A DNA stretch of 64,000 bases, taken from assembly GCF_026157035.1 (NCBI RefSeq), contig NZ_JANJZA010000001.1:599001-663000 (forward strand), read 5' to 3'. A program made the translations under genes and the position numbers. This document shows positions 46,137 to 56,448 of the stretch, one piece after another; within the stretch, counting starts at the first letter, position 1, and each line of letters starts with the position of its first letter. The stretch comes from Sphingomicrobium nitratireducens. Its GTDB lineage: Bacteria > Pseudomonadota > Alphaproteobacteria > Sphingomonadales > Sphingomonadaceae. The notes under the pieces were generated by a model, which saw nothing but the letters and a program-made list of their open reading frames with translations, had not been told where the DNA came from and searched no databases.

Positions 46137-46185
46137 CGTCATTTCCTTTCACTCGCGGGAGCAACGCTCGCGCAGGCTTATCCGT

Positions 46186-46719
46186 TCAAAACCGCTTCGA
46201 CAATTCGATCGCCAGCCGGCACCCCGCGCGGATCGCGCCGCTGAGCAGGGGATAGGCGGGCGCTTCCTGCGACCCGTGCGCGCGCGCCGTGTCGCGATGC
46301 TCGAGTTCCTCCTCACGGAAGCGCGCGATGTCGGCGGCGAGTTCGGGATCGCTGTCGCCCAATTGCTCTAGCTGTTCGGCATAGTGGCGATCGATCTCGG
46401 TCTCGACCGCGTCGGTGCAGGCCATCGCGGCCTTCTCGCCGATCAGCGCGGTCGCGGCGCCCAGCGCGAATCCGGCGACGTTCCAGAAGGGCTGCAGCGC
46501 GGTCGGGCGCACGCCCCGTTCGGCGATGAGCTGGTCGAAGCGCGCGAGGTGGCGCTCTTCCTGCTGGGCCATACGGGCGATCTCGTGGGCGGCGGCCGAC
46601 GACTTGCCGAGCACCGCCATCTGGCCGGCATAGATGCGTGTCGCGCCATATTCGCCCGCCTGGTCGACGCGGATCATCGAGCCGGTGTCGGGCCGAGCGG
46701 TTCCCTGCATCTCGCTCAT
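46186..46719 (-). CDS. coq7: Ubiquinone biosynthesis hydroxylase Coq7 (demethoxyubiquinone hydroxylase)
   Basis: The protein has 177 residues from ATG 46719. The frame is open upstream within dsbB, which was rejected. The ferritin-like di-iron ligands are visible: E in VDQAGEYGA, E-E-x-x-H in QQEERHLARF, E in DAVETEIDRHY, and EELEHRD near the end. It hydroxylates 5-demethoxyubiquinone in ubiquinone synthesis at the inner membrane. The start overlaps the dsbB stop by four bases. Confidence 0.95.
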   Translation of the reverse strand: MSEMQGTARPDTGSMIRVDQAGEYGATRIYAGQMAVLGKSSAAAHEIARMAQQEERHLARFDQLIAERGVRPTALQPFWNVAGFALGAATALIGEKAAMACTDAVETEIDRHYAEQLEQLGDSDPELAADIARFREEELEHRDTARAHGSQEAPAYPLLSGAIRAGCRLAIELSKRF

Positions 46720-47204
46720 GCGTGGCTCCGGCGCGCGGCGAGCGCGATCAACGCGGCGCTGCCGAGCGAGACGATCGCGTTCCATCCGGCCATCGAGATG
46801 CCTAGCAGCGACCATTGCACCTCGTCGCAGCGCACTAGCGGCGCGGCGAGGATGTCTTCCATGCTGACCGCATTGCTGGTGCAGGTGGTGACGCCCTCCC
46901 ACAGGCCCGCTTCGACCCCGGCGTGGAAGATGCCGATCGCGCCCGAAACGGCGATGCCCAATGCGGCGAGCAGCGTGAGGAGGCGGCTGGTCGCGGGCCG
47001 CCCCGCGGTCGCCAGCGCGAGCAGTGCCGGCACCATTGCCGCACCGTGCGCATAGCGCTGCCAGTAGCACATCTCGCACGGGGCCAGTCCGCCCAGATAC
47101 TGCGATCCGATCGCCCCCGCGAGCAGTGCCGCCGGGATGCCCAGCGCCATCAGCCGGGCATTTTCGAGGCGCAGGAAGGGAGCGGGGCGGGCCGGCGCCA
47201 GCAT
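46716..47204 (-). CDS. dsbB: Disulfide bond formation protein DsbB
   Basis: The protein has 162 residues with four membrane helices. The first periplasmic loop holds C-E-M-C (CEMCYWQR, with the conserved Arg), and the second holds Cys in TTCTSN and VRCDE. It reoxidises DsbA-type proteins and passes electrons to ubiquinone, which fits its place between coq7 and ctpA. A DsbA-like gene lies at 33.6 kb. It starts one base after the ctpA stop. Confidence 0.93.
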   Translation of the reverse strand: MLAPARPAPFLRLENARLMALGIPAALLAGAIGSQYLGGLAPCEMCYWQRYAHGAAMVPALLALATAGRPATSRLLTLLAALGIAVSGAIGIFHAGVEAGLWEGVTTCTSNAVSMEDILAAPLVRCDEVQWSLLGISMAGWNAIVSLGSAALIALAARRSHA

Positions 47205-47205
47205 A

Positions 47206-48540
47206 TTATCGGCGGCCCCCGGCGAGCCCCGGCGAGCCCGCCATCGCGACCCGCTGGATCGCCTTCAAGGCATAATGAAGCTGGTAGTCGTCGATGCCCT
47301 TCGCCTCGAGGCCCTCGGCGGTCTCGGCGTAGCGCGGATCGTCGTTGCCGTCCTCCTCGAGCACGTCGTCCTCGACGCCTTCCTGCGCGACCAGGTGGCG
47401 GCGAAGATCCGCCTCGCGGAAACGCGGACGTTCGAAATAATCGGGATCGCTGAGCTGCGGCACGGCGATGTCGGGCTCGATCCCGCCAGCCTGCACCGAC
47501 CGGCCCGAAGGCGTGTAGTAGCGCGCCGTGGTGAGCCGCAGCGCGGCGTCGGGGCCGGTCTGGATCACGGTCTGCACACTACCCTTGCCGAACGACCGCT
47601 CGCCCATCACCACCGCGCGGCGATGGTCCTGCAGTGCGCCCGCGACGATCTCGGAGGCCGAAGCGGAGCCCGCGTCGACGAGCACGATCACGGGCAGGCC
47701 GTCGGCCATGTCGCCCTTGGTCGCGTAGAAGCGTTCGATGTCGCTCTTGCGGCGCCCGCGCTCGGAAACGATCTCGCCGCGCTCGAGGAAGATGTCGCTG
47801 ATCTCGATCGCCTGGTCGAGCAGCCCGCCCGGGTTCGAGCGCAGGTCGACGACATAGCCCTTGGGACGCCCGCCGAGCGACTTCTCGATGCCGCGGATGG
47901 CCTCGGCCACCTCGGCGCCGGCATTGGCCGAGAAGCTGTTGATGTTGATGATGCCGATGCCGTCCTCGACCTCCCACTTGACCGGGCGCAGGTCGATGAT
48001 GGCGCGGGTGATCTTGACGTCGAACGGCTTGTCGCGGCCCGGACGCACGACCGTCAGCGTGACGTCGGTGCCAGGCTCGCCGCGCATCTCGTCGACCGCC
48101 TCGTCGAGGCTCATCCCGTAGAGCAGCTTGCCGTCGAGATGGGTGATGTAGTCGCCGGCCTTCATGCCCGCCTTGTCGGCCGGCGTGTCCTCGGTCGGCG
48201 CGACCACCACGACCGCGCCGTCGCGCATGCCCACGGTCAGGCCGAGCCCGCCATAATTGCCGTCGGTGGTCAGCCGCATCGTCTGGAAGTCGCTCGCCTC
48301 GACGTAGGAGCTGTGCGGGTCGAGCGCGGCAAGCATCCCGTCGATCGCGCCCTTGATGAGCACGTGGTCGTCGACCTCTTCGACATAGTTGCCGCGCACC
48401 CGCTCGAACACCGTCAGGAAGTTCTCGAGCTCGCGATAGGTGTCGACGTCCTGCGCGGCGAGCTGGGCGCCGGTCACCGGTACGAGCGTGAGCGCGCCGA
48501 GCACGGCGATCGGGGGGAGGAATTTCGCGAACGGTTTCAT
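47206..48540 (-). CDS. ctpA: Carboxyl-terminal processing peptidase CtpA (S41)
   Basis: The protein has 444 residues: a signal peptide or anchor (about 1-28), a PDZ domain around 90-165 (GNYGGLGLTVGMRDGAVVVVAPTE), and the S41 catalytic domain. The latter carries YVVDLRSNPGGLLDQAIEISD, the nucleophile Ser in VDAGSASASEIVAGAL and the base Lys in ERSFGKGSVQT. It processes periplasmic or membrane proteins from their C-terminus. It follows the envC-like gene by 42 bases in a common transcript. Confidence 0.95.
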   Translation of the reverse strand: MKPFAKFLPPIAVLGALTLVPVTGAQLAAQDVDTYRELENFLTVFERVRGNYVEEVDDHVLIKGAIDGMLAALDPHSSYVEASDFQTMRLTTDGNYGGLGLTVGMRDGAVVVVAPTEDTPADKAGMKAGDYITHLDGKLLYGMSLDEAVDEMRGEPGTDVTLTVVRPGRDKPFDVKITRAIIDLRPVKWEVEDGIGIININSFSANAGAEVAEAIRGIEKSLGGRPKGYVVDLRSNPGGLLDQAIEISDIFLERGEIVSERGRRKSDIERFYATKGDMADGLPVIVLVDAGSASASEIVAGALQDHRRAVVMGERSFGKGSVQTVIQTGPDAALRLTTARYYTPSGRSVQAGGIEPDIAVPQLSDPDYFERPRFREADLRRHLVAQEGVEDDVLEEDGNDDPRYAETAEGLEAKGIDDYQLHYALKAIQRVAMAGSPGLAGGRR

Positions 48541-48582
48541 GCGTGACCTTCCGGCATGGAAATGACGATCTTCAAAACGACT

Positions 48583-49758
48583 CTAGCCCGCTTTCGCCTC
48601 ATTGGACAGCGGGCGAGATGAACCTGCGATGAGGGCGGGGGAGAGCGGGCGTCCCTCGTGCCACAGCTCGAGAGTGACCGGCCCCGTCGCCCGGCCGAGC
48701 GGCGCGCCGATCGCGACACGCCCCCCGCGCGGCAGGCTGCTGACGATCCCGGTCAGCATGCTGGTCCACCCATCGCCATGGTCGATCACCACCACGCCGT
48801 CATGGCCGCGAAACGGGCCGACGAAGGCGAGGCGGCCGTCGGCAGGCGCCGACACGCGCATTCCGCGCCGCGTGGCCATCGCCAGCCCGCGCGAGCGGAT
48901 CCCGTCGGCGCTGATGCTGCCGAGCCCCGCAGAGACGGGGGCATCGACCGGCAGGCGGTAGGCGAAGGAAGGCGTGACTGCGGGGGCGCTGCCGCGGCGT
49001 GAAGGACGCTGGGGGGCTGAGGGATATTCCGCCAGCGCGCGCGCCTCGCGGCGGGCGGCGGCGCGGCGCTCGGCGGTCTCGCCCAGCTCGGCCAGCTCCT
49101 CGCGCACCGCAATGGTGCGTTGCTCGGCGCCGAACGCGGCCCCGGCGAGCGCACTCGACGTCGCCCGCGCGCGCGCCTCGGCCTCGGCGAAGCGGATCTT
49201 CTGTCGCCCCAGCCGCGCCTTGCGTTCGGTCAGTTCGGCAAGCTGCGCCTCGGCCTGGCGCGCCAGATTGCGGCGGCGATCGGTGTCGGCGCGCAGTTGC
49301 GCGGTGCGCGCTCGGATCGCGGGAAGGCTGGTGTCGATCAGCGCCTGCATCCGCACCAGCTCGTCCACCGTGTCCGCCCCGGCCAGCGCGGCAATCGGCG
49401 GCTGACGCCCGAGCGTCGCCAGCCCCGCGAGCAGCTTGGCGACCGGCGCGTTGGCCTCGGCCAGTTTCTTCTCGTGCGCCGCGATGCTGCGCCGCGTCGC
49501 GGCCAGCCCGATCACGGCCTCGCTGATGCGCGCTTCCTCGGCGGCAATCGTTTCGGCGAGTGCGCGCTGCTCGAGCGAGAGCCGCGTCGCCTCGTCGCGC
49601 GCCGCGCGTGCCTCGCGCTCCAGCGCCGCCGCGCTCTTCTCCGCGTCGCGAGCCTCGCTGCGCACCGCGGCAAGCCGCGCGTCGATTCCCGAGGGCGTGC
49701 TGCCGCCCGCCGCGGTCGCGACCAGCAGCGCGGCGAGCGCGGCGGCGAGCGGCCTCAC
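48583..49758 (-). CDS. envC: EnvC-like murein hydrolase activator with degenerate LytM domain
   Basis: The protein has 391 residues from GTG 49758, overlapping the rlmH stop as GTGA; earlier starts would lie in rlmH. A signal peptide (about 1-20) is followed by a long Ala/Arg/Glu coiled-coil (about 30-260), then an M23/LytM-like domain (about 290-380). The usual zinc ligands are missing: HLS is replaced by MLTGI, and the GPHLHFE block reads GPVTLELW. This is the expected state of an EnvC-type activator, which lacks own activity and stimulates amidases at the division septum. Confidence 0.87.
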   Translation of the reverse strand: MRPLAAALAALLVATAAGGSTPSGIDARLAAVRSEARDAEKSAAALEREARAARDEATRLSLEQRALAETIAAEEARISEAVIGLAATRRSIAAHEKKLAEANAPVAKLLAGLATLGRQPPIAALAGADTVDELVRMQALIDTSLPAIRARTAQLRADTDRRRNLARQAEAQLAELTERKARLGRQKIRFAEAEARARATSSALAGAAFGAEQRTIAVREELAELGETAERRAAARREARALAEYPSAPQRPSRRGSAPAVTPSFAYRLPVDAPVSAGLGSISADGIRSRGLAMATRRGMRVSAPADGRLAFVGPFRGHDGVVVIDHGDGWTSMLTGIVSSLPRGGRVAIGAPLGRATGPVTLELWHEGRPLSPALIAGSSRPLSNEAKAG

Positions 49759-50189
49759 GAGCGCGCGCCTTCGCGGTGATAGGGATGACCCGACAGGATC
49801 GCGGTCGCGCGGAACAGTTGCTCGGCCAGCATCGCACGGCACAGCATGTGCGGCCACGTCGCGGGGCCGAAGGAAAACAGGAGGTCGGCGCCCTGCTTGG
49901 TCTCTTCGTCATGCCCGTCGGCGGCACCGATCAGGAAACGGACCTCGCGCACGCCCTCGTCGCGCCAGCGGCCGACGAGCTCGGCAAACTGCGTGGAGGA
50001 CAATAGCTTGCCGCGTTCGTCGAGCGCGACGGTGCGGGCAGGGGTCAAGGTCGCCTCGGGGATGTTGCCGCCGGTGTCGGGCAGTTCGGTCACCCGGGTC
50101 TTCCAGGCGATGCGCTTCAGATAACGCTCGACCAGCTCGGCCTCGGCGGACCGGCCGATCTTTCCGCGGGCGACGATGTGCAACAGCAT
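49755..50189 (-). CDS. rlmH: 23S rRNA pseudouridine-1915 N3-methyltransferase RlmH
   Basis: The protein has 144 residues. It is a SPOUT methyltransferase with the patterns EAELVERYLKRI, ALDERGKLLSSTQFAEL, FLIGAADGHDEE (SAM knot) and the C-terminal AEQLFRATAILSGHPYHRE. It methylates Psi1915 in helix 69 of 23S rRNA on assembled ribosomes. It lies 19 bases after rsfS and overlaps envC. The gene is in its common place next to rsfS. Confidence 0.96.
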   Translation of the reverse strand: MLLHIVARGKIGRSAEAELVERYLKRIAWKTRVTELPDTGGNIPEATLTPARTVALDERGKLLSSTQFAELVGRWRDEGVREVRFLIGAADGHDEETKQGADLLFSFGPATWPHMLCRAMLAEQLFRATAILSGHPYHREGARS

Positions 50190-50208
50190 GGCCGCCCCCG
50201 TCCGAGGG

Positions 50209-50622
50209 TCAGGCGGTGCCGGCGGGCGCCGGCGCGGCCTCGTCGTCGAAGGCCCACATGCGTTCGAGGTTGTAGAAGCTGCGCACTTCGGGGCGGAACA
50301 GGTGCACGACCACGTCGCCGATGTCGATCAGTACCCAGTCGGCCGTCGGAAGACCTTCGACCCGCACCGGGCGGCCGGTTTCCTTCTTGACCCGTTCGGC
50401 CAGCTTCTGCGCGATCGCGGCGACCTGGCGGGTCGAACGGCCGCTGGCGATGACCATGTGGTCGGCGATGGTCGATTTGCCCGCGAGCGGGATGGTCACC
50501 ACTTCGACGGCCTGATCGTCGTCGAGGCTCTGGAGCACGAGCTGGTGAAGATTCTCGATGCTCTGCGCGTCGGCCGGGGGCCGGGCGGTGGTTCCGGCTG
50601 GCGCCGTATCGGTCTGGGCCAA
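50209..50622 (-). CDS. rsfS: Ribosomal silencing factor RsfS
   Basis: The protein has 137 residues. The start is most likely TTG 50622, with AAGGAG five bases upstream; GTG 50628 would sit on the ribosome site. The conserved core contains VVTIPLAGKSTIADHMVIASGRS and ADWVLIDIGDVVVHLF, then RSFYNLERMW. It binds L14 and blocks subunit joining when nutrients are scarce. The nadD stop lies three bases before the start. A short Ala/Pro-rich C-terminus follows the core. Confidence 0.94.
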   Translation of the reverse strand: MAQTDTAPAGTTARPPADAQSIENLHQLVLQSLDDDQAVEVVTIPLAGKSTIADHMVIASGRSTRQVAAIAQKLAERVKKETGRPVRVEGLPTADWVLIDIGDVVVHLFRPEVRSFYNLERMWAFDDEAAPAPAGTA

Positions 50623-50624
50623 GG

Positions 50625-51239
50625 TCACTCCTTCTCGCGATGCGCGGGCGCATCGGCGTAGCGTTGATGCCATGTCGGGTCTTGCGCGCGAAGGCGGGTA
50701 GCGGAGGTCGGATCGGGCGGGAGCCTCAGGAAGGTAATCGCCGGAACACTCCATTCGGTCCACTTTTTCGCCATGGCCGAGGGACGGACGAACCACCTGA
50801 GCCAGCCCATCGCGCGCGCCGCGCGGGCATCGTCATCATAGCCCGGGCGCGATAGCACTGCAATCGGCACCGTCGAGGCAAGCTTGCGCCAGTCCTTCCA
50901 CTGGTGAAATTGGGCCACAGTGTCCTCGCCCATCAGCCACACGAAATCGTGCGCCGGATACCGCTTGAGAAGTGCGTCGAGCGTGTCGACGGTATAGCGC
51001 GTGCCTGCCTCGCGTTCGAAATCCGACACGCGGATGCGCGAGCGTTTGGCCATCTCGCGCGCCGAGGCGAGCCGCGCCTCGTAGGGGGCCATGCCCTTTG
51101 CGGGCTTGAGCGGATTGCCCGGCGAGACCAGCCACCATACCTCGTCGAGCCCCAGGGCGCGCGCGGCGTCGAGGCTGATCCTGCGGTGCCCGCGATGCGC
51201 GGGGTTGAAGCTGCCGCCCAAAAGTCCGATGCGCGCCAT
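50625..51239 (-). CDS. nadD: Nicotinate-nucleotide adenylyltransferase NadD
   Basis: The protein has 204 residues. The nucleotidyltransferase motif GGSFNPAHRGH is at the N-terminus, with WWLVSPGNPLKP, the substrate block TRYTVDTLDALL and FVWLMGEDTVAQFHQW. The C-terminal SATRLRAQ block replaces the common SSTxIR. It makes deamido-NAD from nicotinate mononucleotide and ATP. It is the first gene of the nadD-rsfS-rlmH-envC-ctpA-dsbB-coq7 run and divergent from the DUF3667 gene. Confidence 0.95.
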   Translation of the reverse strand: MARIGLLGGSFNPAHRGHRRISLDAARALGLDEVWWLVSPGNPLKPAKGMAPYEARLASAREMAKRSRIRVSDFEREAGTRYTVDTLDALLKRYPAHDFVWLMGEDTVAQFHQWKDWRKLASTVPIAVLSRPGYDDDARAARAMGWLRWFVRPSAMAKKWTEWSVPAITFLRLPPDPTSATRLRAQDPTWHQRYADAPAHREKE

Positions 51240-51323
51240 GGCGGTTGGCTAGCATGGGGCCTTGGCCCGCGCCACCGCTTGGGTGTAGTATTGGGGCAAG
51301 ACGCGACGAGGGGGATTTTGGGA

Positions 51324-52391
51324 ATGGGCGAATTCGAAGCCGCCGGCGAACTGGTAGGCGGCGGCATGCTCGGGCGGGCGATCGAACCGGTGGCCGACGG
51401 CAAGGGCGGGGAGAAGATCCCGGGCCCCGGCGACTGCCTCAACTGCGCAAGCCCGCTCGAAGGACATAATTTCTGCTGCCATTGCGGCCAGAAGGCGCAT
51501 GTCCACCGCACATTGAAGGGCCTCGCGCACGACTTCATTCACGGTATCCTCCACTTCGACGGCAAGTTCTGGCGCACCATCCCGATGCTGCTGTGGCATC
51601 CGGGCGAGTTGACCCGCCGCTACGTCCACGGCCAGCGCGCGCGCTACATCTCGCCGATCGCGGTATTTCTGTTCACCGTCGTCGCGATGTTCGCCTTCGT
51701 CGTCTCGATCGGCGACGTGGACATCGACGAATCCGGCATCGGCTCCCCCGCGACGGTCGCGACCAGCGTCGAAGCGCAGGAGAAGGTCGTCGCCGAGATC
51801 GAGGCCAATCTTGCCGAGCTGGAGAAGGAAGATTTCCCGGGCATTTCGGGCGCAAGGACCGGCGTGAAGGCCGAACTGTCGCGCGCGCGTTCCCACCTCG
51901 CCGAACTCAAGGGCGAGAAGCCGGTCGAAAAATCCCCGAAGATCACCTTCGGCATGAGCGGCTGGGACGTGCTCGACGAGCAGATCCAGAAAGCGGAGTC
52001 CAACCCGAGCCTCTACCTCTACAAGGTGCAGACCAAGGCCTACAAATTGAGCTGGCTGCTGATCCCCTTGTCGCTGCCCTTCATGTGGCTGCTGTTTCCG
52101 TTCAACCGCCGCTTCAAGATGTACGACCACGCGGTCTTCGTGACCTATTCGCTCAGCTTCATGATGCTCCTGGTCCTCGTCGCCTGGCTGCTCGTGACGG
52201 TCGGCATCGGGGGCGGGCTGATCCCGTTCCTGCTGCTGGTGCCGCCGTTCCACATGTATCGCCAGCTGCGCGGTGCCTACCAGTTGTCGCGTCGCGGCGC
52301 GATCGCGCGAACCTTCCTCCTGAGCATCTTCTCGGTCGCGGTCTTGGCCATGTTCGCAGCGCTGATGCTGCTGATCGGCGTCGTCAGCTGA
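51324..52391 (+). CDS. DUF3667 family membrane protein with zinc ribbon
   Basis: The protein has 355 residues from ATG 51324; TTG 51318 has a better-placed GAGGGGG and is an alternative. A zinc ribbon C-x2-C...C-x2-C (CLNCASPLEGHNFCCHCGQ) is near residue 37. The DUF3667 block DFIHGILHFDGKFWRTIPMLLWHPGEL follows. Five membrane helices are visible. A hydrophilic stretch of about 110 residues rich in Glu, Lys and Ala, probably coiled-coil, lies between helix 1 and helix 2. No function is known. Confidence 0.85.
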   Translation: MGEFEAAGELVGGGMLGRAIEPVADGKGGEKIPGPGDCLNCASPLEGHNFCCHCGQKAHVHRTLKGLAHDFIHGILHFDGKFWRTIPMLLWHPGELTRRYVHGQRARYISPIAVFLFTVVAMFAFVVSIGDVDIDESGIGSPATVATSVEAQEKVVAEIEANLAELEKEDFPGISGARTGVKAELSRARSHLAELKGEKPVEKSPKITFGMSGWDVLDEQIQKAESNPSLYLYKVQTKAYKLSWLLIPLSLPFMWLLFPFNRRFKMYDHAVFVTYSLSFMMLLVLVAWLLVTVGIGGGLIPFLLLVPPFHMYRQLRGAYQLSRRGAIARTFLLSIFSVAVLAMFAALMLLIGVVS

Positions 52392-52397
52392 CGCGAC

Positions 52398-52435
52398 GAA
52401 AAAGGGGCGATGCCGCACGGCACCGCCCCTTGTTT
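52398..52435. terminator. Bidirectional terminator between DUF3667 and ftsH
   Basis: GGGGCG...CGCCCC with inner TGCCG/CGGCA gives a long stem. The minus strand ends in TTTTT (52398-52402), and the plus strand ends in TTGTTTC. Both convergent genes end within 25 bases of it. Confidence 0.88.
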
Positions 52436-52452
52436 CGTGAGCCGGCGAACAC

Positions 52453-54420
<1,968 letters not shown>

Positions 54421-54520
54421 GGGTTGCGGCTACTTCTCGGTCAGTGGGCGGCCGCCTTCGCGGGGCCTTTGACCACAAGATAGGGCGCGCAAGCTTTCCC
54501 GACAATGACCGCCGGTCGAA

Positions 54521-55477
54521 TCAGCCCTTGCGCGCAGGGGCCTTCTCGATCCGCCATTGCTTGCCCGCGGGCGAGAACTTGAGCGTCCCCAGCGTTGCGG
54601 TCCGCCCTTGCGTGAGCCCGACGATCAGCCGGTTGAGCTCGGGCCCGCGCGGCGGCCGGTCGCCGAGCCGGGCGATCCCCATCCGCATCAGGCGGCGCAT
54701 GATCTCGCGGGGGAGGCCCTCGGGATCGAGCAGCAGCGCGTCGCCTTCGCCCGTCAGGCGGATGTCGGCGAGCCCGTTGGTCATCCAGTCGAGCGCGCGG
54801 TCGGCCTCGGCCAGGTAGCGCGCAGTCGCCGCGATCCGCATCGGGTCGCCAAGGTCGGCTTGGGACAACGCCTTGCGCAGCCGGACGCGGTCATGATGGT
54901 CGTCCTCGTTGGACGGATCCTCGACCGGCGTCATGCGCGCCGCCTTGACCACCTGGAGCAGGTCCTCGCGCGGGAAATCGAGCAGCGGGCGCACGATGCG
55001 CAGCGAAGGCGACAGACGCCGCACCCGTTTGATGCCCGACAGGCCCGAGACGCCCGCGCCGCGCAGCAACCGCATAAGCAACGTCTCGACCTGGTCGTCG
55101 GCATGGTGCGCGGTGGCGATGGCCGGCAATTTCTCGCGCCGCGCCCAGTCGGCGAGCAGCGCATAGCGCTGGTGGCGGGCGCGCGCCTGCACGTTGGTCT
55201 TGGGCGGCTTTGCCCATTTGGCCGTCAGCACCTCGCAGGCAATACCCCGCTTCTCGCACAGCTCGACCACCATCGCGGCCTCGTCCTTCGCCTCCGCGCG
55301 CAGGCCGTGATCGACCGTCGCGACGGCGATGCGGTCGGGCATCACCGCGTGGGCGAGCGCGAGCAGGGCGAGGCTGTCGGGACCGCCGGAGACGGCAAGG
55401 CCGAGCTTCTCGTCGTCCTTCAGCAGCTTCGAGACGGACGTCTCGAAGCGCTCCTTGGCAGCCTTGGAGATGGGCAC
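54521..55477 (-). CDS. tilS: tRNA(Ile)-lysidine synthase TilS
   Basis: The protein has 318 residues from GTG 55477, four bases after the cpoB stop. The PP-loop ATP pyrophosphatase motif is VSGGPDSLALLAL at about 28-40. VDHGLRAEA, TAHHADDQVETLLMRLLRG and the GLSGI block are diagnostic of TilS. It modifies C34 of tRNA-Ile(CAU) to lysidine so that it reads AUA. The C-terminal part is short, as in other alphaproteobacteria. It is followed by ftsH after 100 bases, the usual neighbour. Confidence 0.94.
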   Translation of the reverse strand: MPISKAAKERFETSVSKLLKDDEKLGLAVSGGPDSLALLALAHAVMPDRIAVATVDHGLRAEAKDEAAMVVELCEKRGIACEVLTAKWAKPPKTNVQARARHQRYALLADWARREKLPAIATAHHADDQVETLLMRLLRGAGVSGLSGIKRVRRLSPSLRIVRPLLDFPREDLLQVVKAARMTPVEDPSNEDDHHDRVRLRKALSQADLGDPMRIAATARYLAEADRALDWMTNGLADIRLTGEGDALLLDPEGLPREIMRRLMRMGIARLGDRPPRGPELNRLIVGLTQGRTATLGTLKFSPAGKQWRIEKAPARKG

Positions 55478-55481
55478 GGAA

Positions 55482-56378
55482 TCAGCCGCACTTCGCCTCG
55501 GCGCGCGCGCCCGGGAGCCGCTCGACGAGGTAGGAGCGCATCTTGCCGGCATAGACGTCGGCGAGTTCGTCATAGGCCTTGCAGGCCTGGCCCGCCTGGC
55601 CCAGCTTCATCAGCGCCTGGCCGAGGAAATAGAGGCTGTCGGCGGCGCGCTCGCCCTGCGGGTCGGTGCGGTAATTGGCGAGAAGCGCCTCGGCGGCGGC
55701 CCGCGCCTGGCCCTTGTCGAGCAGCGAACGCCCGACGAGGTTGCGCGCCCAGCTCACCCGGCGGTGACCGGGAAAGGCGTTCTCCATCGCGCGCAGAACC
55801 GTGATCGCCTCGTCATACTTGCCCGAATTCCACAGCTGGTAGCCGCGGTCGTAGGCATCCTCGCCCGCCGCTTCGAAATCGGGATCGCTCGATTCCATGG
55901 CGGGCGTCGTCGCGGGCGCGGGGGCGGGCAGGGCGGCGGTCTCGGTCTCGACCTTCGGGCGCGAGATCAGTTCGGCAGGCGGCGGCGCGGTCTCGGCCGG
56001 GGGCAGCGCGGCGCGGGTCGCGGCCACTTCCTGCGCGGCGCGCAGGCGCGCGACTTCGGCTTCCATCTGCCCCAGGCGGTACTGGGCTTCTTCGGAATTG
56101 CGGATGAGGGTCGCCATCTGGCGTTCGAGCGCATCGATGCGCCCGGTCAACAGGTCGACCGACGAGCGGGTCGCCACCGGCTCGTCGTAGAAACCCGCCG
56201 TGTCCGCCGGCTGGCCGTCCGGGAAGACCTTCTTCTGCATCTGGCGGACCTGCTTCTCGAGCCGTTCGACGCGCTCCCGATTCTCGCGTTCGCGCTTGCT
56301 CTGGCTGTCCTGCGCGAGAGCGGGTTGCGCGACCAGCGCGGACGAGGCGGCGAGGAGAACGAGAGTCTTCAATTTCAT
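55482..56378 (-). CDS. cpoB: Tol-Pal system protein / cell division coordinator CpoB (YbgF)
   Basis: The protein has 298 residues: a signal peptide (MKLKTLVLLAASSALVAQPALA), a trimerising coiled-coil (about 27-125), a Pro/Ala linker, and a C-terminal TPR domain with YDRGYQLWNSGKYDEAI, WARNLVGRSLLDKGQ and DSLYFLGQALMKL. CpoB links the Tol-Pal complex to peptidoglycan synthesis at the septum in E. coli. tol-pal genes are not next to it here; rodZ-like lies upstream, with a 70-base gap. Confidence 0.9.
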   Translation of the reverse strand: MKLKTLVLLAASSALVAQPALAQDSQSKRERENRERVERLEKQVRQMQKKVFPDGQPADTAGFYDEPVATRSSVDLLTGRIDALERQMATLIRNSEEAQYRLGQMEAEVARLRAAQEVAATRAALPPAETAPPPAELISRPKVETETAALPAPAPATTPAMESSDPDFEAAGEDAYDRGYQLWNSGKYDEAITVLRAMENAFPGHRRVSWARNLVGRSLLDKGQARAAAEALLANYRTDPQGERAADSLYFLGQALMKLGQAGQACKAYDELADVYAGKMRSYLVERLPGARAEAKCG

Positions 56379-56448
56379 GACGGGTCCTTGGTGGGTCTTC
56401 TTGAACGTGGTGCGATGGTGGCGCGGCGGGGCTTGCCCGCCGATGAAC

